Of a stretch of 64,000 bases of DNA, positions 33,269-42,333 are shown one piece after another; position 1 is the stretch's first letter, and each line of letters starts with the position of its first letter. The position numbers and the translations under genes were made by a program. The DNA is from Dyella sp. S184 (GTDB lineage Bacteria; Pseudomonadota; Gammaproteobacteria; Xanthomonadales; Rhodanobacteraceae), in the NCBI RefSeq assembly GCF_009766065.1, contig NZ_LMUE01000009.1:408196-472195 (forward strand). The letters run 5' to 3'. The notes under the pieces were generated by a model that was given only the letters and a program-made list of their open reading frames with translations, had not been told where the DNA came from and did not search any database.

Positions 33269-35467
33269 ATGGCTTCACTCCGTATTTTCCACGCCCGCAC
33301 TTCCCTGTTTCTTGCCTGCCTGTCACTCATGGCGATTGCCCATGCGCAGGACAATGCCACCACCATGAACACTGCCCAGACACAAGCCACGCCGCTGGCG
33401 CCGGTCCATGTGCAAGCAAGCAGCACGCAGGGCTATCACGCCAACAACGCAGAACTTGGCGGCCTCGGCAACGCGCCGCTGCACGACACACCAGCCGCAG
33501 TCACCGTGATCACCCGCGACCAGCTCGACGATCGCCAGCCGCGCACGCTGAGCGAACTGGCCCATGCCGATGCCGCCCTTGGCGACAACTACGCGCCGGT
33601 CGGCTACTACCAGGAGATCGCGATCCGCGGCTTCGCGCTGGATCTGGCCAGCGGCTTCCGCTTCAACGACCTCAGCATGGCCGGCGAACAGTACATGACG
33701 TTGGAAGACAAGCAGCAGGTGGAAATCCTCAAAGGTTTGGCTGGTCTTGAAGCAGGCGTCGTCGAGCCCGGTGGCCTGGTGAATTACGTCAGCAAGCGCC
33801 CGGCCGATGTGCACACCGTCACCGTCGGCACCGATTCGGAAGGTTCGCGTTATGAGGCGCTCGATGTTGGCACGTGGCTGACACCGGATTTCGGCGTGCG
33901 TGTGAACGCCGCCCACGAGGACATGAACTCCTACGTGCAGCATGCCGATGGCCGCCGCAGCTTCCTCTCGCTGGCCGCCGACTGGATGATCAGCTCGAAC
34001 GCCACGCTGCAGCTGGACACCGATTACCAGACCAGCGGGCAACGCTCGGTCTCCGGCTACCAGCTGCTCGGCGGCACGGTGATTCCGCCCGACCCCAGCC
34101 GCAGCCGCATGCTCGGCTTCGAGCCGTGGCAGCAACCGGTCGGCATCCACGCCAGCAACAGCACGCTGCGCTTCAACTACCAGTTCGATGACAACTGGCA
34201 GGCGCAGGTATCGGCCGGCCACAGTCATGTGGTGATCGACGACAACGTCGCCTTCGCCTACGGCTGCGCGTACTCGCCGGACTGCGCCAGCGGTGCCACC
34301 CCAAGCTGGTTCTTCGCCCCGAACGGCGACTACGACGTCTACGACTATCGCAGCCCCAACGACAACCGCGAGAACGACGAGCTGCATGCGGTACTCAAGG
34401 GCACTTTCGACACCGGCGCATTCACGCATGAACTCAGCGTCGGCGCCAGCACATTCCGCCGCACGCTCAACCAGCGTCCCTACGTCTACGACTACGTCGG
34501 CACCGCCAACATCGACGAGGTCAACCCGCCTTACTTCGCACCATCACCGAACCAGCCCGGTCCATCGGCACGCCGGCTGGACAGCTGGCAGCGCTCGCTG
34601 TTCGCGCTCGATCGTCTGCACCTCGGCTCGCAGTGGCAGGTACTCGCCGGGGGTCGCTATGTGGCATTGAATGAGAGCGCCTTCGACGACAGTGGCGCAC
34701 TGCAACGCCACACCGTGGAGAACAAGCTGCTGCCGCAGGCGGCGGTGCTGTGGCAGCCGACCGCCGCGCTGACGGCCTATGTCAGCTACAGCGAAAGCCT
34801 GTCACTGGGTGGCCAGGCGCCGTGGTGGGCATCCAACGGCAACGACGTGCTGGCGCCGCTGCTGGCGCGCCAGGCTGAAGCCGGCGTCAAGTACGAATGG
34901 AGCGATACACTAAGCCTGCAGGCCGCGCTCTACCGCATCCGTCAGCCGTACCAGTTCGCGCAACCGGACAACACCCCGGAGGGCTTCACCTTCGTGCAGC
35001 AGGGCAACGAGGTGCATACCGGGCTGGAACTCAACGCCGCCGGCCAGCTAAGCGAAAACCTGCGCCTCACCGCCAGCGCCAACCTGATCCAGGCCCGCGC
35101 CGAGGACACCGGCACACCCAGCTACGAAGGCCACCAGATCGTCAACGTGCCACGCCTGCGCACGTCGGCGTACCTGGACTACCGCCTGCCGTTCGCACCG
35201 GACCTCAGCCTGCTCGGTGGCTGGCGTTACAGCAGCTCCAATCCCGCCACGCCGAACGGCCTGGTCAGCGTGCCGGCCTATAACGTGTTCGATACCGGCC
35301 TGCGTTACGTCACTTCGTGGAACGGCCACGCGATGACCTGGCGATTCAACATCGACAACGTGTTCAACCATTTCTACTGGCGCGACACCGGCACCTCCGA
35401 AGGCGACAGCTATCTGTTCCCGGGTGCGCCACGACTGGCACGGCTCTCCGTGAGCTTCGACCTCTGA
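33269..35467 (+). CDS. TonB-dependent outer-membrane receptor, predicted thiamine (or precursor) uptake
   Basis: The protein has 732 residues. The signal peptide 'LFLACLSLMAIAHAQ' precedes a plug domain ('DTPAAVTVITRDQLDDRQ', 'IAIRGFALDLASGFRFND', 'VEILKGLAGLEAGVVEPGGL', 'VNYVSKRPA') and a 22-strand type barrel with 'RNFN'-like aromatic girdles, ending 'LARLSVSFDL'. It is siderophore-receptor-like in overall shape, but the TPP riboswitch and the coupled pnuC point to thiamine or its phosphates as ligand. The start at 33,269 was chosen over a TTG at 33,263. Confidence 0.88.
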   Translation: MASLRIFHARTSLFLACLSLMAIAHAQDNATTMNTAQTQATPLAPVHVQASSTQGYHANNAELGGLGNAPLHDTPAAVTVITRDQLDDRQPRTLSELAHADAALGDNYAPVGYYQEIAIRGFALDLASGFRFNDLSMAGEQYMTLEDKQQVEILKGLAGLEAGVVEPGGLVNYVSKRPADVHTVTVGTDSEGSRYEALDVGTWLTPDFGVRVNAAHEDMNSYVQHADGRRSFLSLAADWMISSNATLQLDTDYQTSGQRSVSGYQLLGGTVIPPDPSRSRMLGFEPWQQPVGIHASNSTLRFNYQFDDNWQAQVSAGHSHVVIDDNVAFAYGCAYSPDCASGATPSWFFAPNGDYDVYDYRSPNDNRENDELHAVLKGTFDTGAFTHELSVGASTFRRTLNQRPYVYDYVGTANIDEVNPPYFAPSPNQPGPSARRLDSWQRSLFALDRLHLGSQWQVLAGGRYVALNESAFDDSGALQRHTVENKLLPQAAVLWQPTAALTAYVSYSESLSLGGQAPWWASNGNDVLAPLLARQAEAGVKYEWSDTLSLQAALYRIRQPYQFAQPDNTPEGFTFVQQGNEVHTGLELNAAGQLSENLRLTASANLIQARAEDTGTPSYEGHQIVNVPRLRTSAYLDYRLPFAPDLSLLGGWRYSSSNPATPNGLVSVPAYNVFDTGLRYVTSWNGHAMTWRFNIDNVFNHFYWRDTGTSEGDSYLFPGAPRLARLSVSFDL

Positions 35468-36063
35468 TGTCCTGGATCGAACTCATCGGCGCCCTGATCA
35501 GCGCCTGGGCCGTCTGGCTCACCGCCAAGCGCAAGCCGTGGTGCTGGCCGATCGGCCTGCTGTCGGTGGTGATCTACACCTGGATCTTCGCCGACGCGAA
35601 GCTCTATTCCGACGCGCTGCTGCAGGTCGCGTTCGGCGTGCTGATCGTCTATGGCTGGGTCCGCTGGCTGCAGAATCTGGACGACGACGGCCTGGTCCAG
35701 GTCGCGCCGCTGCCGACCGCACAGGCCAGCGCGCATCTGTTGATAGGTGCCGCTGGCGCGCTCGCGCTCGGCTTCGCCATGCACCGCTGGACCGATGCCG
35801 CCCTGCCCTGGCTGGACGCGGCGCTGACCGCCTACAGCCTGGTCGCACAATGGTGGCAGGCGCGCCGGCATATCGCCGCGTGGTGGTTATGGATCGTGGT
35901 CGACGTGATCTATGTGGGCGAGTACGTCTACAAGTCGCTGCTGATCACCTCGGTGCTGTATGCCGGCTTCATCGTGCTGGCAGTGATCGGCTTGCGCAGC
36001 TGGAAGCAGGCTGTTGCCAGGCCTATCCCGATCAGTGAACTCAGCCCTCCTGCGAAGCTCTGA
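35467..36063 (+). CDS. pnuT: PnuC/PnuT-family transporter, predicted thiamine
   Basis: The protein has 198 residues. It overlaps the receptor stop by one base (TGATG), which implies translational coupling. The family features are 'AVWLTAKRKPWCWPIGLLSV', 'WIFADAKLYSDALLQVAFGV', 'YGWVRWL' and 'WWLWIVVDVIYVGEYVYKSL', with about 7 TM helices. PnuC proteins are facilitators for vitamins: PnuC itself for nicotinamide riboside, PnuT for thiamine. The TPP riboswitch makes PnuT the better reading. It should move the vitamin across the inner membrane after the receptor brings it across the outer one. Confidence 0.88.
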   Translation: MSWIELIGALISAWAVWLTAKRKPWCWPIGLLSVVIYTWIFADAKLYSDALLQVAFGVLIVYGWVRWLQNLDDDGLVQVAPLPTAQASAHLLIGAAGALALGFAMHRWTDAALPWLDAALTAYSLVAQWWQARRHIAAWWLWIVVDVIYVGEYVYKSLLITSVLYAGFIVLAVIGLRSWKQAVARPIPISELSPPAKL

Positions 36064-36124
36064 CCCGCGCTTGCGCAGGATCAGAGCTTCATCGCAAGAG
36101 GTCGCTTGAGCACTACCCTGCGCT

Positions 36125-37225
36125 TCAATCCAGCTCGTGCAGCCGCTCCTGCAGTTTCTTTTTCCAGTCGGGATCCTTCTCGGCGGGAATAAGAGCTTTC
36201 AAGGCGGTTATCTGCGCGATGTCGAGTGCGTTCTTCGCTGAAGCCTTGATATCCGGCACGATGCCCACCCCTTCCCAATCCGTATGCGTGATCGGGTTGA
36301 TCGGTCGACCGGAGGGAACAAACATCATGAAGTGCGCATCCAGGCGATGCGGGCTGCCCGCATGCGCACCGCCGCCGGTCGTCTCGCCGATCAAGGTCGC
36401 ACGTTTGTTGTTCTTCAACGCATAGGCGAAATCTTCGCAACCGGAAAACGTATCGCTGCTGGTCAGCAGATAGAGCTTGCGCGCCTCGCCATACTTCGTG
36501 CCCGCCACGCTGGCCTGGGTCCAGCGTTGTTCGGTGCGGTTCTCGTCGCGCCAGTAGACGTCGTTGAGGTGGGTGGGCTTGTCGTACAGATAGCTGGCAA
36601 ACAGCATCACGGATTCCGGATCTCCGCCGCTGCAGTGACGCAGATCGATGACCAGGGCCTTGGTATCGCCGAGCAAGGTCATGGCGGCGGCGATCCGCGT
36701 AGCCACCCCCTGCGGCCGACCGAACTGATGCAGGTCGATATAGCCGATATCGCCCTTGAGACGGTCGACGCCGCTGAAGCCGAAATTGAAATGGCTCTCG
36801 TCGGCCAGTTCCGCAGCCTTGTCGACGGGCGAATCGTCCTGATCCGACTTCGGCGATATCGCGTCTTCGAAGTAGCGCACCACCAGGTGCTGGTCGTGGC
36901 TATCGCGCTGCAGCGCGTCGGTGAGCGTGTCGGCGAATTTCTCGGCGCTGGTCACCGAGTCGAAATCACCGTGCAGCAGTTGTGCGCGCAAGTCCTTCCC
37001 CATCACCGCGGCCTTGTCGGGAAAGACGTAGGCGCGATCGAGATTGACAATGATGCCGTCGATCACTTCGCTGCGTGTGGACTTGTCCACGGTCATGTCT
37101 TTCTGCGGCGGCCCCGACTGGGCATGGCCGGGCATGCCGAACAGCGCGAACCCTGCCACACCCAGCATACCGGCACCGGCCAGAATGGCGACGCGTGCCG
37201 TCTTGGTCTTTCGCTTTGTATCCAT
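36125..37225 (-). CDS. S41-family (C-terminal processing-type) peptidase, periplasmic
   Basis: The protein has 366 residues from ATG 37,225, which has GAGGA 8 nt upstream; the earlier ATG 37,252 is less likely. The N-terminal hydrophobic signal is 'VAILAGAGMLGVAGFALFGM'. The tail-specific protease domain shows 'DIGYIDLHQFGRPQGVA', 'ALVIDLRHCSGGDPESVMLF', the nucleophile segment 'LLTSSDTFSGCEDFAYALKN' (Ser in TFSG), 'LIGETTGGGAH' and 'GVGIVPDI'. It has no PDZ domain, so it is of the short IRBP/RBP-like S41 type. The substrate is unknown. Confidence 0.87.
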   Translation of the reverse strand: MDTKRKTKTARVAILAGAGMLGVAGFALFGMPGHAQSGPPQKDMTVDKSTRSEVIDGIIVNLDRAYVFPDKAAVMGKDLRAQLLHGDFDSVTSAEKFADTLTDALQRDSHDQHLVVRYFEDAISPKSDQDDSPVDKAAELADESHFNFGFSGVDRLKGDIGYIDLHQFGRPQGVATRIAAAMTLLGDTKALVIDLRHCSGGDPESVMLFASYLYDKPTHLNDVYWRDENRTEQRWTQASVAGTKYGEARKLYLLTSSDTFSGCEDFAYALKNNKRATLIGETTGGGAHAGSPHRLDAHFMMFVPSGRPINPITHTDWEGVGIVPDIKASAKNALDIAQITALKALIPAEKDPDWKKKLQERLHELD

Positions 37226-37315
37226 CTGCGCACTCCTCGTTGGGATCTTCATCGGTAACCGATGAGTCCAGCGTCACAAAGGAATGTGGAGACATTGTGG
37301 GGATGCAGCGATGCC

Positions 37316-37981
37316 TTACAGCTCGAACCGGTAGCCGAGTCCGTAGACGGAATGGATGACCTCGACATCGGGCATCGCCGCGGCGAGTTTCCGGCGCAGA
37401 TTCTTGATGTGGCTGTCGATCGCGCGGTCGGCAACATCCAGATTGTCACGACTGGCCAGGTCCAGCAGTTGCGCCCGCGAATAGATGGTGCCCGGACGCT
37501 TCACCATCGCGGCAAGCAGGCTGTATTCCGTCGGCGTGAGGTCCAGCAACTGCGAGTGGATGCGAACGCTGCGTGCGGCATCGTCGATCTCGACCAGCCG
37601 CGCATCGTCGTCCGGTTTGCGCGAGCGGCGCAGAATGGCCTTGATGCGTGCGACCAGTTCGCGCGGACTGAAAGGCTTGCACAAATAGTCATCAGCGCCG
37701 ACTTCCAGGCCCAGCAACCGGTCGATCTCCTCCACCTTGGCAGTGACCATGATGATCGGCACCTCGGAAAATTCGCGCACCGTCTTGCATAACGCCACAC
37801 CATCCAGGCCGGGTAGCATGATGTCCAGCACGATCAGATCCGGTGGCTTGCGTTGAATGCCGGCTAGCGCTTCGCGGCCATCTGCGACGACCTCGGCCTG
37901 GTAGCCTGCTGCTGTGACGTAATCGGCAACGATGGCTGACAGATCGCTTTCATCTTCCACGATGAGTATTGTTGCAACCAT
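37316..37981 (-). CDS. baeR: OmpR-family response regulator, BaeR-like
   Basis: The protein has 221 residues. The REC domain shows 'ILIVEDESDLSAIVADYVTA', Asp53 in 'LIVLDIMLPGLDGVALCKTV', 'VPIIMVTAKVEEIDRLLGLE' and 'DYLCKPFSPRELVARI'. It is followed by a winged-helix DNA-binding domain ('LTPTEYSLLAAMVKRPGTIY', 'DRAIDSHIKNLRRKL', 'IHSVYGLGYRF'). It starts 1 nt after the kinase stop, so the two are one operon. The 'EEIDRLLGLE' wording is typical of BaeR. The likely theme is envelope stress or efflux control. Confidence 0.85.
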   Translation of the reverse strand: MVATILIVEDESDLSAIVADYVTAAGYQAEVVADGREALAGIQRKPPDLIVLDIMLPGLDGVALCKTVREFSEVPIIMVTAKVEEIDRLLGLEVGADDYLCKPFSPRELVARIKAILRRSRKPDDDARLVEIDDAARSVRIHSQLLDLTPTEYSLLAAMVKRPGTIYSRAQLLDLASRDNLDVADRAIDSHIKNLRRKLAAAMPDVEVIHSVYGLGYRFEL

Positions 37982-37982
37982 C

Positions 37983-39410
37983 TCAACCTTCCAGCTTCAG
38001 GATGATGGTGGCCCGCAGGCCACCTAGCGGCGATGGGCCGAACTCCAGACGGCCTGCATGCGCTTCGAGAATCTGCCGGCTGAGCGCAAGCCCCAGCCCG
38101 GCACCACCCAGCTGCCGGTTGCGTGACGCTTCAACGCGAAAGAACCGCTCGCCCAGGTGATCGAGCGACGGCGCGGGTACGCCCGGCGCGGAATCCTCGA
38201 TCACAATGTGCAGCTCATCGCCGATGACTACGCCGGCGACCCCGATGCGGCCGCCCGTAGCGGTGTAGCGCACGCTGTTTTCCAGCAGATTGGTCACAAC
38301 CTGGCCAATCCGGTCGACATCGCAGTGCACGATCGACCGGGTGGGTGGCGCGCCAATCGTTGTGGTCAGCCCGGCGAGGCGAAATTTTTCTGAAAAACCG
38401 TCCCATACGTTCTGCACTGGTTGCCATGCGTCGCTGGCGACCATGTGGTATGGCAACTGCCCGACGTCTGCGCGCGCGAGTTCATGCGGCTCATCGACCA
38501 GTTTCGTCAACGACAACACTTGCCGCAGCATCAGCGCGATATTTTCGGGTGTGGCGGTACGGATGCCGTCCTGCAAGGCCTCGATCTGCCCGCGCAACAC
38601 GGTCAGTGGTGTGCGCAATTCGTGCGATGTATCGGCAACCCATTGCTGGCGCGAACGTTCCGTGTCTTCGAGTTTCGCGGCGAGCTGATTGAAGGTATCG
38701 GCCAGTTCGCCCAGTTCGTCGCTACGGCTGATGTTCAGGCGGGTATCGAACTGCGACTTGCCAAGGCGTCGCGCACCCTCGACTAGGTGCCTGACCGGCT
38801 TGCGAAAGTGCCCAGCCAGCAAGGCTGCCGCCAGCGCGCTCAATAAAACGCCGATGAGCGCGATGACGAAGAGGTTTCCTTGCTGCTCGACCAGAAAAGC
38901 AACCGCTAGCTCATCGTCGGGATTTTGTGATTTGGCAAGAACGAGGTATCCGACCGTCCTGCCGTCGACCACGAGAGGCCGCTGAATTGTATCGATGGAA
39001 GCCGCCGCGATCAGAGCCGGACTGGCAACGGCACCCGCCAGGTAGCGCCGGTCCGGATCCAGCAAACCGATCCGGTAAGCCAGACTTGGCGAAGATGACA
39101 AGGCGCCAGGCATCCCCGGCTGATCCTGCTGTGAACGCAGCAACGCTTCCCGCAACCACGCCTCGCGCGCTGTGGTATCGACGGGCAGGAACGACCAATC
39201 GCGATGCTGCCTATATTGCGCCGATAGCGTGCTGACCAAACCGCCCACATGCTCCAGTTCGGTATTGGGTGCGCTCTGCGAAAAATTGTCGGACAACTTC
39301 CAGCGAACCAGTTCCACGCCAACCGCGGCCACCGCCAGGAAGGACAGCAGTACGGCAAAGAACAAGCGGTGGCCAATGGAAACCTTCAAGCGTGTCGGCC
39401 TGCGAACCAC
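37983..39410 (-). CDS. baeS: Sensor histidine kinase, BaeS-like
   Basis: The protein has 475 residues. TM1 is at about 14-34 and TM2 at about 179-199, with a periplasmic sensor of about 140 aa between. A HAMP domain follows ('FRKPVRHLVEGARRLGKSQF'), then HisKA with His263 in 'WVADTSHELRTPLTVLRGQI', and HATPase_c with 'QVVTNLLENSVRYT', 'EDSAPGVPAPSLDHLGERFF' and 'GGAGLGLALSRQILEAHAGR'. 'LVDEPHELARADVGQLPY' is BaeS-like. It is upstream of and coupled to the regulator. Confidence 0.87.
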   Translation of the reverse strand: MVRRPTRLKVSIGHRLFFAVLLSFLAVAAVGVELVRWKLSDNFSQSAPNTELEHVGGLVSTLSAQYRQHRDWSFLPVDTTAREAWLREALLRSQQDQPGMPGALSSSPSLAYRIGLLDPDRRYLAGAVASPALIAAASIDTIQRPLVVDGRTVGYLVLAKSQNPDDELAVAFLVEQQGNLFVIALIGVLLSALAAALLAGHFRKPVRHLVEGARRLGKSQFDTRLNISRSDELGELADTFNQLAAKLEDTERSRQQWVADTSHELRTPLTVLRGQIEALQDGIRTATPENIALMLRQVLSLTKLVDEPHELARADVGQLPYHMVASDAWQPVQNVWDGFSEKFRLAGLTTTIGAPPTRSIVHCDVDRIGQVVTNLLENSVRYTATGGRIGVAGVVIGDELHIVIEDSAPGVPAPSLDHLGERFFRVEASRNRQLGGAGLGLALSRQILEAHAGRLEFGPSPLGGLRATIILKLEG

Positions 39411-39637
39411 AATCGCCGCAAGCTAGTGGAGATCGCCGGCGCTGGCAAGAAAGGGCAGAATGCGGCTAGAAGGCTTATCCCATCCCGGGTCCGTCCGACT
39501 TTGACGAGAGTAGCAAGCTACCTGCGGACGGCAAGCCGTGGCAGGCTGAACCATCCAGAAACTCAACCCGGCCGCCTGATTCCCTCAACATTTTCCTCAC
39601 GCAGCATCGCTTTAATCGGCGCAGAATGGCCATCATC

Positions 39638-40255
39638 ATGAAGACTCAGCTCACCCGAAAGCGTCTCGTGTGCATTGCCATCCTGCTGCTGGCCGCAGCA
39701 CCCGTGGTCGGTGCGCAAAGCATCTACAAATGCACCAAGGCCGGTGGGCAGATCGAATACACCGATCATGTCTGCCGCAGCGGCAAAAGCGAGTTGATCC
39801 ATCAGGCCAGCGACAGCGAAATCATCCACCAGTATATCGACCTGGGCCAGGATGGCCTCGCCAAGAACTATGCGGATTCGCATCACTTGGACGTGCTTTA
39901 CACGGATCTTCTCGAAGCCCACCAGGAAAAGATGCAGGCCGAAGCTATGCTGCAAGCCAACGAAGCGAAGCAGCTCGACATCGAAGCACGGCAACAGGCG
40001 CTCATCGACCAGGCTGCCTACAATGGCCGCCTGCAGGGCGAGAACGATGCGCTACTGCAGCAGAACGAGCAGTACGCCGATCAGCAGGACGAGCCTGTCT
40101 ACGGCTATGCACCTGTCTACTGGGGCGGCCTACCGTCGTACTGGAATCGCAGTCGCGGCCATGATCATGACCATGGTCACCCCCCGCCGCCGCATGGGAC
40201 GCCGTCGAGACCTGCCCCACACGCATCGCCTGCCACTGTCCACGGAAAGTATTGA
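39638..40255 (+). CDS. DUF4124-containing secreted protein
   Basis: The protein has 205 residues. The signal peptide 'LVCIAILLLAAAPVVGAQ' is followed by a DUF4124-type motif 'SIYKCTKAGGQIEYTDHVC' (two Cys, likely a disulphide). A helical Glu/Ala/Gln-rich region comes next ('HQEKMQAEAMLQANEAKQLD'), and the tail is His/Pro-rich ('RGHDHDHGHPPPPHGT') and might bind metal. An in-frame ATG 12 nt earlier is an alternative start. DUF4124 proteins are periplasmic and have no known activity. Confidence 0.8.
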   Translation: MKTQLTRKRLVCIAILLLAAAPVVGAQSIYKCTKAGGQIEYTDHVCRSGKSELIHQASDSEIIHQYIDLGQDGLAKNYADSHHLDVLYTDLLEAHQEKMQAEAMLQANEAKQLDIEARQQALIDQAAYNGRLQGENDALLQQNEQYADQQDEPVYGYAPVYWGGLPSYWNRSRGHDHDHGHPPPPHGTPSRPAPHASPATVHGKY

Positions 40256-40418
40256 AGGCAGGTTTGGCAACCGGCTTTAAGCCAGTTCAACACTCAACTG
40301 AACCACGGGCACGAATGGCCAGGTCGAGTCGTTGCGCGAAAATGGCCTGACCCAGCCTTTCCCAACAGCCATCCATGACGGCCCACCCGAAGTTCGGTGG
40401 GCCGCCATGCCGACGGAT

Positions 40419-42227
40419 TTACTGCGCTTGCTTGCCGCCGTGGGCGGGAATGAATTGCGTATCCACCGCCTCGGCCAGCTGGTCCGGCGGCAGCAGGCCC
40501 TGGGCGATCAGGAAATCATTGAACTGCTTCAGGTTGAAGTTGCTACCCAGTTCGATCTGCGTGTGCGCGCGCAGTTCCAGCAAGCGCGAGTAGCCGTAGA
40601 AGTAGGCCGTCGCCTGACCCGGCGAGCGGAACGTGAAACGGTCGAGTTCCTCACGGGCAAACGCTTCGGACAAGCCCACATCGTTGACCAGGATGTCGTG
40701 CGCACGGTCATGCGTGATCAGCCCGAGATTCAGCATCGGGTCGAGGAACGCACGCGCCGCGCGCAGCAGGCGCAGCTGCAGGGCAATCATCTGACCGCCC
40801 TTCGGCTCGTACGGCATCATCATGTATTCGGAATACAGCGCCCAGCCTTCCACGTTGACGCTGTTGAAGGCAAACAGCGAGCGTGCCAGCGACACGCCGT
40901 GCTCAACCATCGCCGAGAACTGCAGCTCGTGGCCCGGCCGACCCTCGTGCGCGGTGAGCGTCCACGCGCAGACCTTGCAGGTGAAATCGTCATAGGCCTG
41001 GTTGTCGCCCTTCCCGTTCGGCGGATTGCCCAGCGGCAGCACGAAGCTGCCGCGCTCGCCATGGTTGTTGATCAGCGGTGGCGGGTCCATGTGCGGTGCG
41101 GGTTCTTGTGCACTCTCGGCTTCCGAGGCGAGGCGCATGATCATCTGCCGATTGGGCAGCGAGACAATACCCTGCTGGCGGATGATGTCCTCGATCTTGC
41201 CGATGACCTGGTGGTAATACGGCTCGATCGAATCGCGGTCGAGCTGCTGCTTCTTCAAACCCTTGATCACGCCGCGATAGTCGGTGGCATCGATGCCCTC
41301 GGCCTTCGCCACATCCGGCGCCATCATCTGCATCTGCGCCTGGGTTTCCATGAACTCCAGCTCGGCCTTCCTGATCAGCTCCTGCGGGCTGATGTCGAGG
41401 CCAACCTGCTTGAGATTGTTGGCGTATACCGCCGGCGGCAGGCGGAAGTCGGTACGCGCATGCGGCAACACGGTGGTCTTGACCCATGCGTCGTAGTCGT
41501 CCAGCTGCTTCTGCATGGCATCCAGTGCAGGGCCGGCGCCGTCGATCTTGTACTTGGCATACAGCTTGCGGATGCCATCGACATAGCGCGCGGTATTGGC
41601 CAGGTTCTGCTCGACCTCGGCCTTGTACGGGCCGATCAGCTTCGGGTTGTCCAGCTTCGCCTGGAACAGCGCCTCGGCCTCCTTGGTCACCGGCGTACAG
41701 CCGGCGGTCATGCCGACGTAGCACTGCAGGCGCTTGAGCGCGGATGGCCGACGCGCGGCAGCGACCTGGTCCTGCAGCAGGCTGAACTCGCCCTGGAACA
41801 CCGTCTGGCCGATATCGGTGTACGGCAGCAGGTATTGCTCGTTGATCTGGCTGCCATCGATATTGCGATCGGCCGCCTTGATCATGATCTGCAGATCCTG
41901 GCGCACGTCCGCATCGGTTTCCGCAGCCAGCTTTTTCTTCAAGGTATCGCGCGCTGCCGTCATCGCGGCACGCGAGCGCTGCTCTACGTCCGGCTTCAGG
42001 TCAACGACCTTGTCGTCATAGCCCGGGAAGCCGAACTGCGAGGCGAACTCGGGATTGAAATCGGCCAATACCTTCAGCAGTGGCTGGGCGTCGGCGTTGC
42101 TCTTGGCCACCCACGCCGGCGCGGCCATGGGAGCGGAAGCGGTAGTGGTCGGACTGGCGGGCGCAGCCTGTGCGGCGACAGCGCCGCCGAGTGCCAACGC
42201 AATACCTGCGATCAGTGGTTTGAACAT
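40419..42227 (-). CDS. DUF885 family protein, putative secreted metallo-peptidase-like hydrolase
   Basis: The protein has 602 residues from ATG 42,227, with a strong GGGGAGGTG upstream; the frame is open further 5' but without support. The signal peptide 'MFKPLIAGIALALGGAVAAQ' is clear. The family core includes 'AWTLTAHEGRPGHELQFSAM' (HExxxGH-like zinc-type motif), 'FNSVNVEGWALYSEYMMMPY', 'DPMLNLGLITHDRA' and the C-terminal 'SPGQATAYFYGYSRLLELRA'. DUF885 members are distantly related to M32-like peptidases, but activity is rarely shown. It is adjacent to a membrane dipeptidase on the same strand, consistent with extracytoplasmic peptide turnover. Confidence 0.87.
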   Translation of the reverse strand: MFKPLIAGIALALGGAVAAQAAPASPTTTASAPMAAPAWVAKSNADAQPLLKVLADFNPEFASQFGFPGYDDKVVDLKPDVEQRSRAAMTAARDTLKKKLAAETDADVRQDLQIMIKAADRNIDGSQINEQYLLPYTDIGQTVFQGEFSLLQDQVAAARRPSALKRLQCYVGMTAGCTPVTKEAEALFQAKLDNPKLIGPYKAEVEQNLANTARYVDGIRKLYAKYKIDGAGPALDAMQKQLDDYDAWVKTTVLPHARTDFRLPPAVYANNLKQVGLDISPQELIRKAELEFMETQAQMQMMAPDVAKAEGIDATDYRGVIKGLKKQQLDRDSIEPYYHQVIGKIEDIIRQQGIVSLPNRQMIMRLASEAESAQEPAPHMDPPPLINNHGERGSFVLPLGNPPNGKGDNQAYDDFTCKVCAWTLTAHEGRPGHELQFSAMVEHGVSLARSLFAFNSVNVEGWALYSEYMMMPYEPKGGQMIALQLRLLRAARAFLDPMLNLGLITHDRAHDILVNDVGLSEAFAREELDRFTFRSPGQATAYFYGYSRLLELRAHTQIELGSNFNLKQFNDFLIAQGLLPPDQLAEAVDTQFIPAHGGKQAQ

Positions 42228-42333
42228 GGATGCACCTCCCCGGAAGATACCCGAGCGTAGACCGTGCGGCGTGGCGCCGGATATGCCGAAGGTCATGCAG
42301 GGTGCCTCCGCCTGTCGCTTCATGAGGATTGCT

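Noticed and set aside
40332..42260. Long (642-codon) + strand open frame
   Set aside because: It is antisense to the DUF885 gene, which has signal peptide, family motifs and ribosome binding site. The + strand frame is an artefact of high GC third positions.
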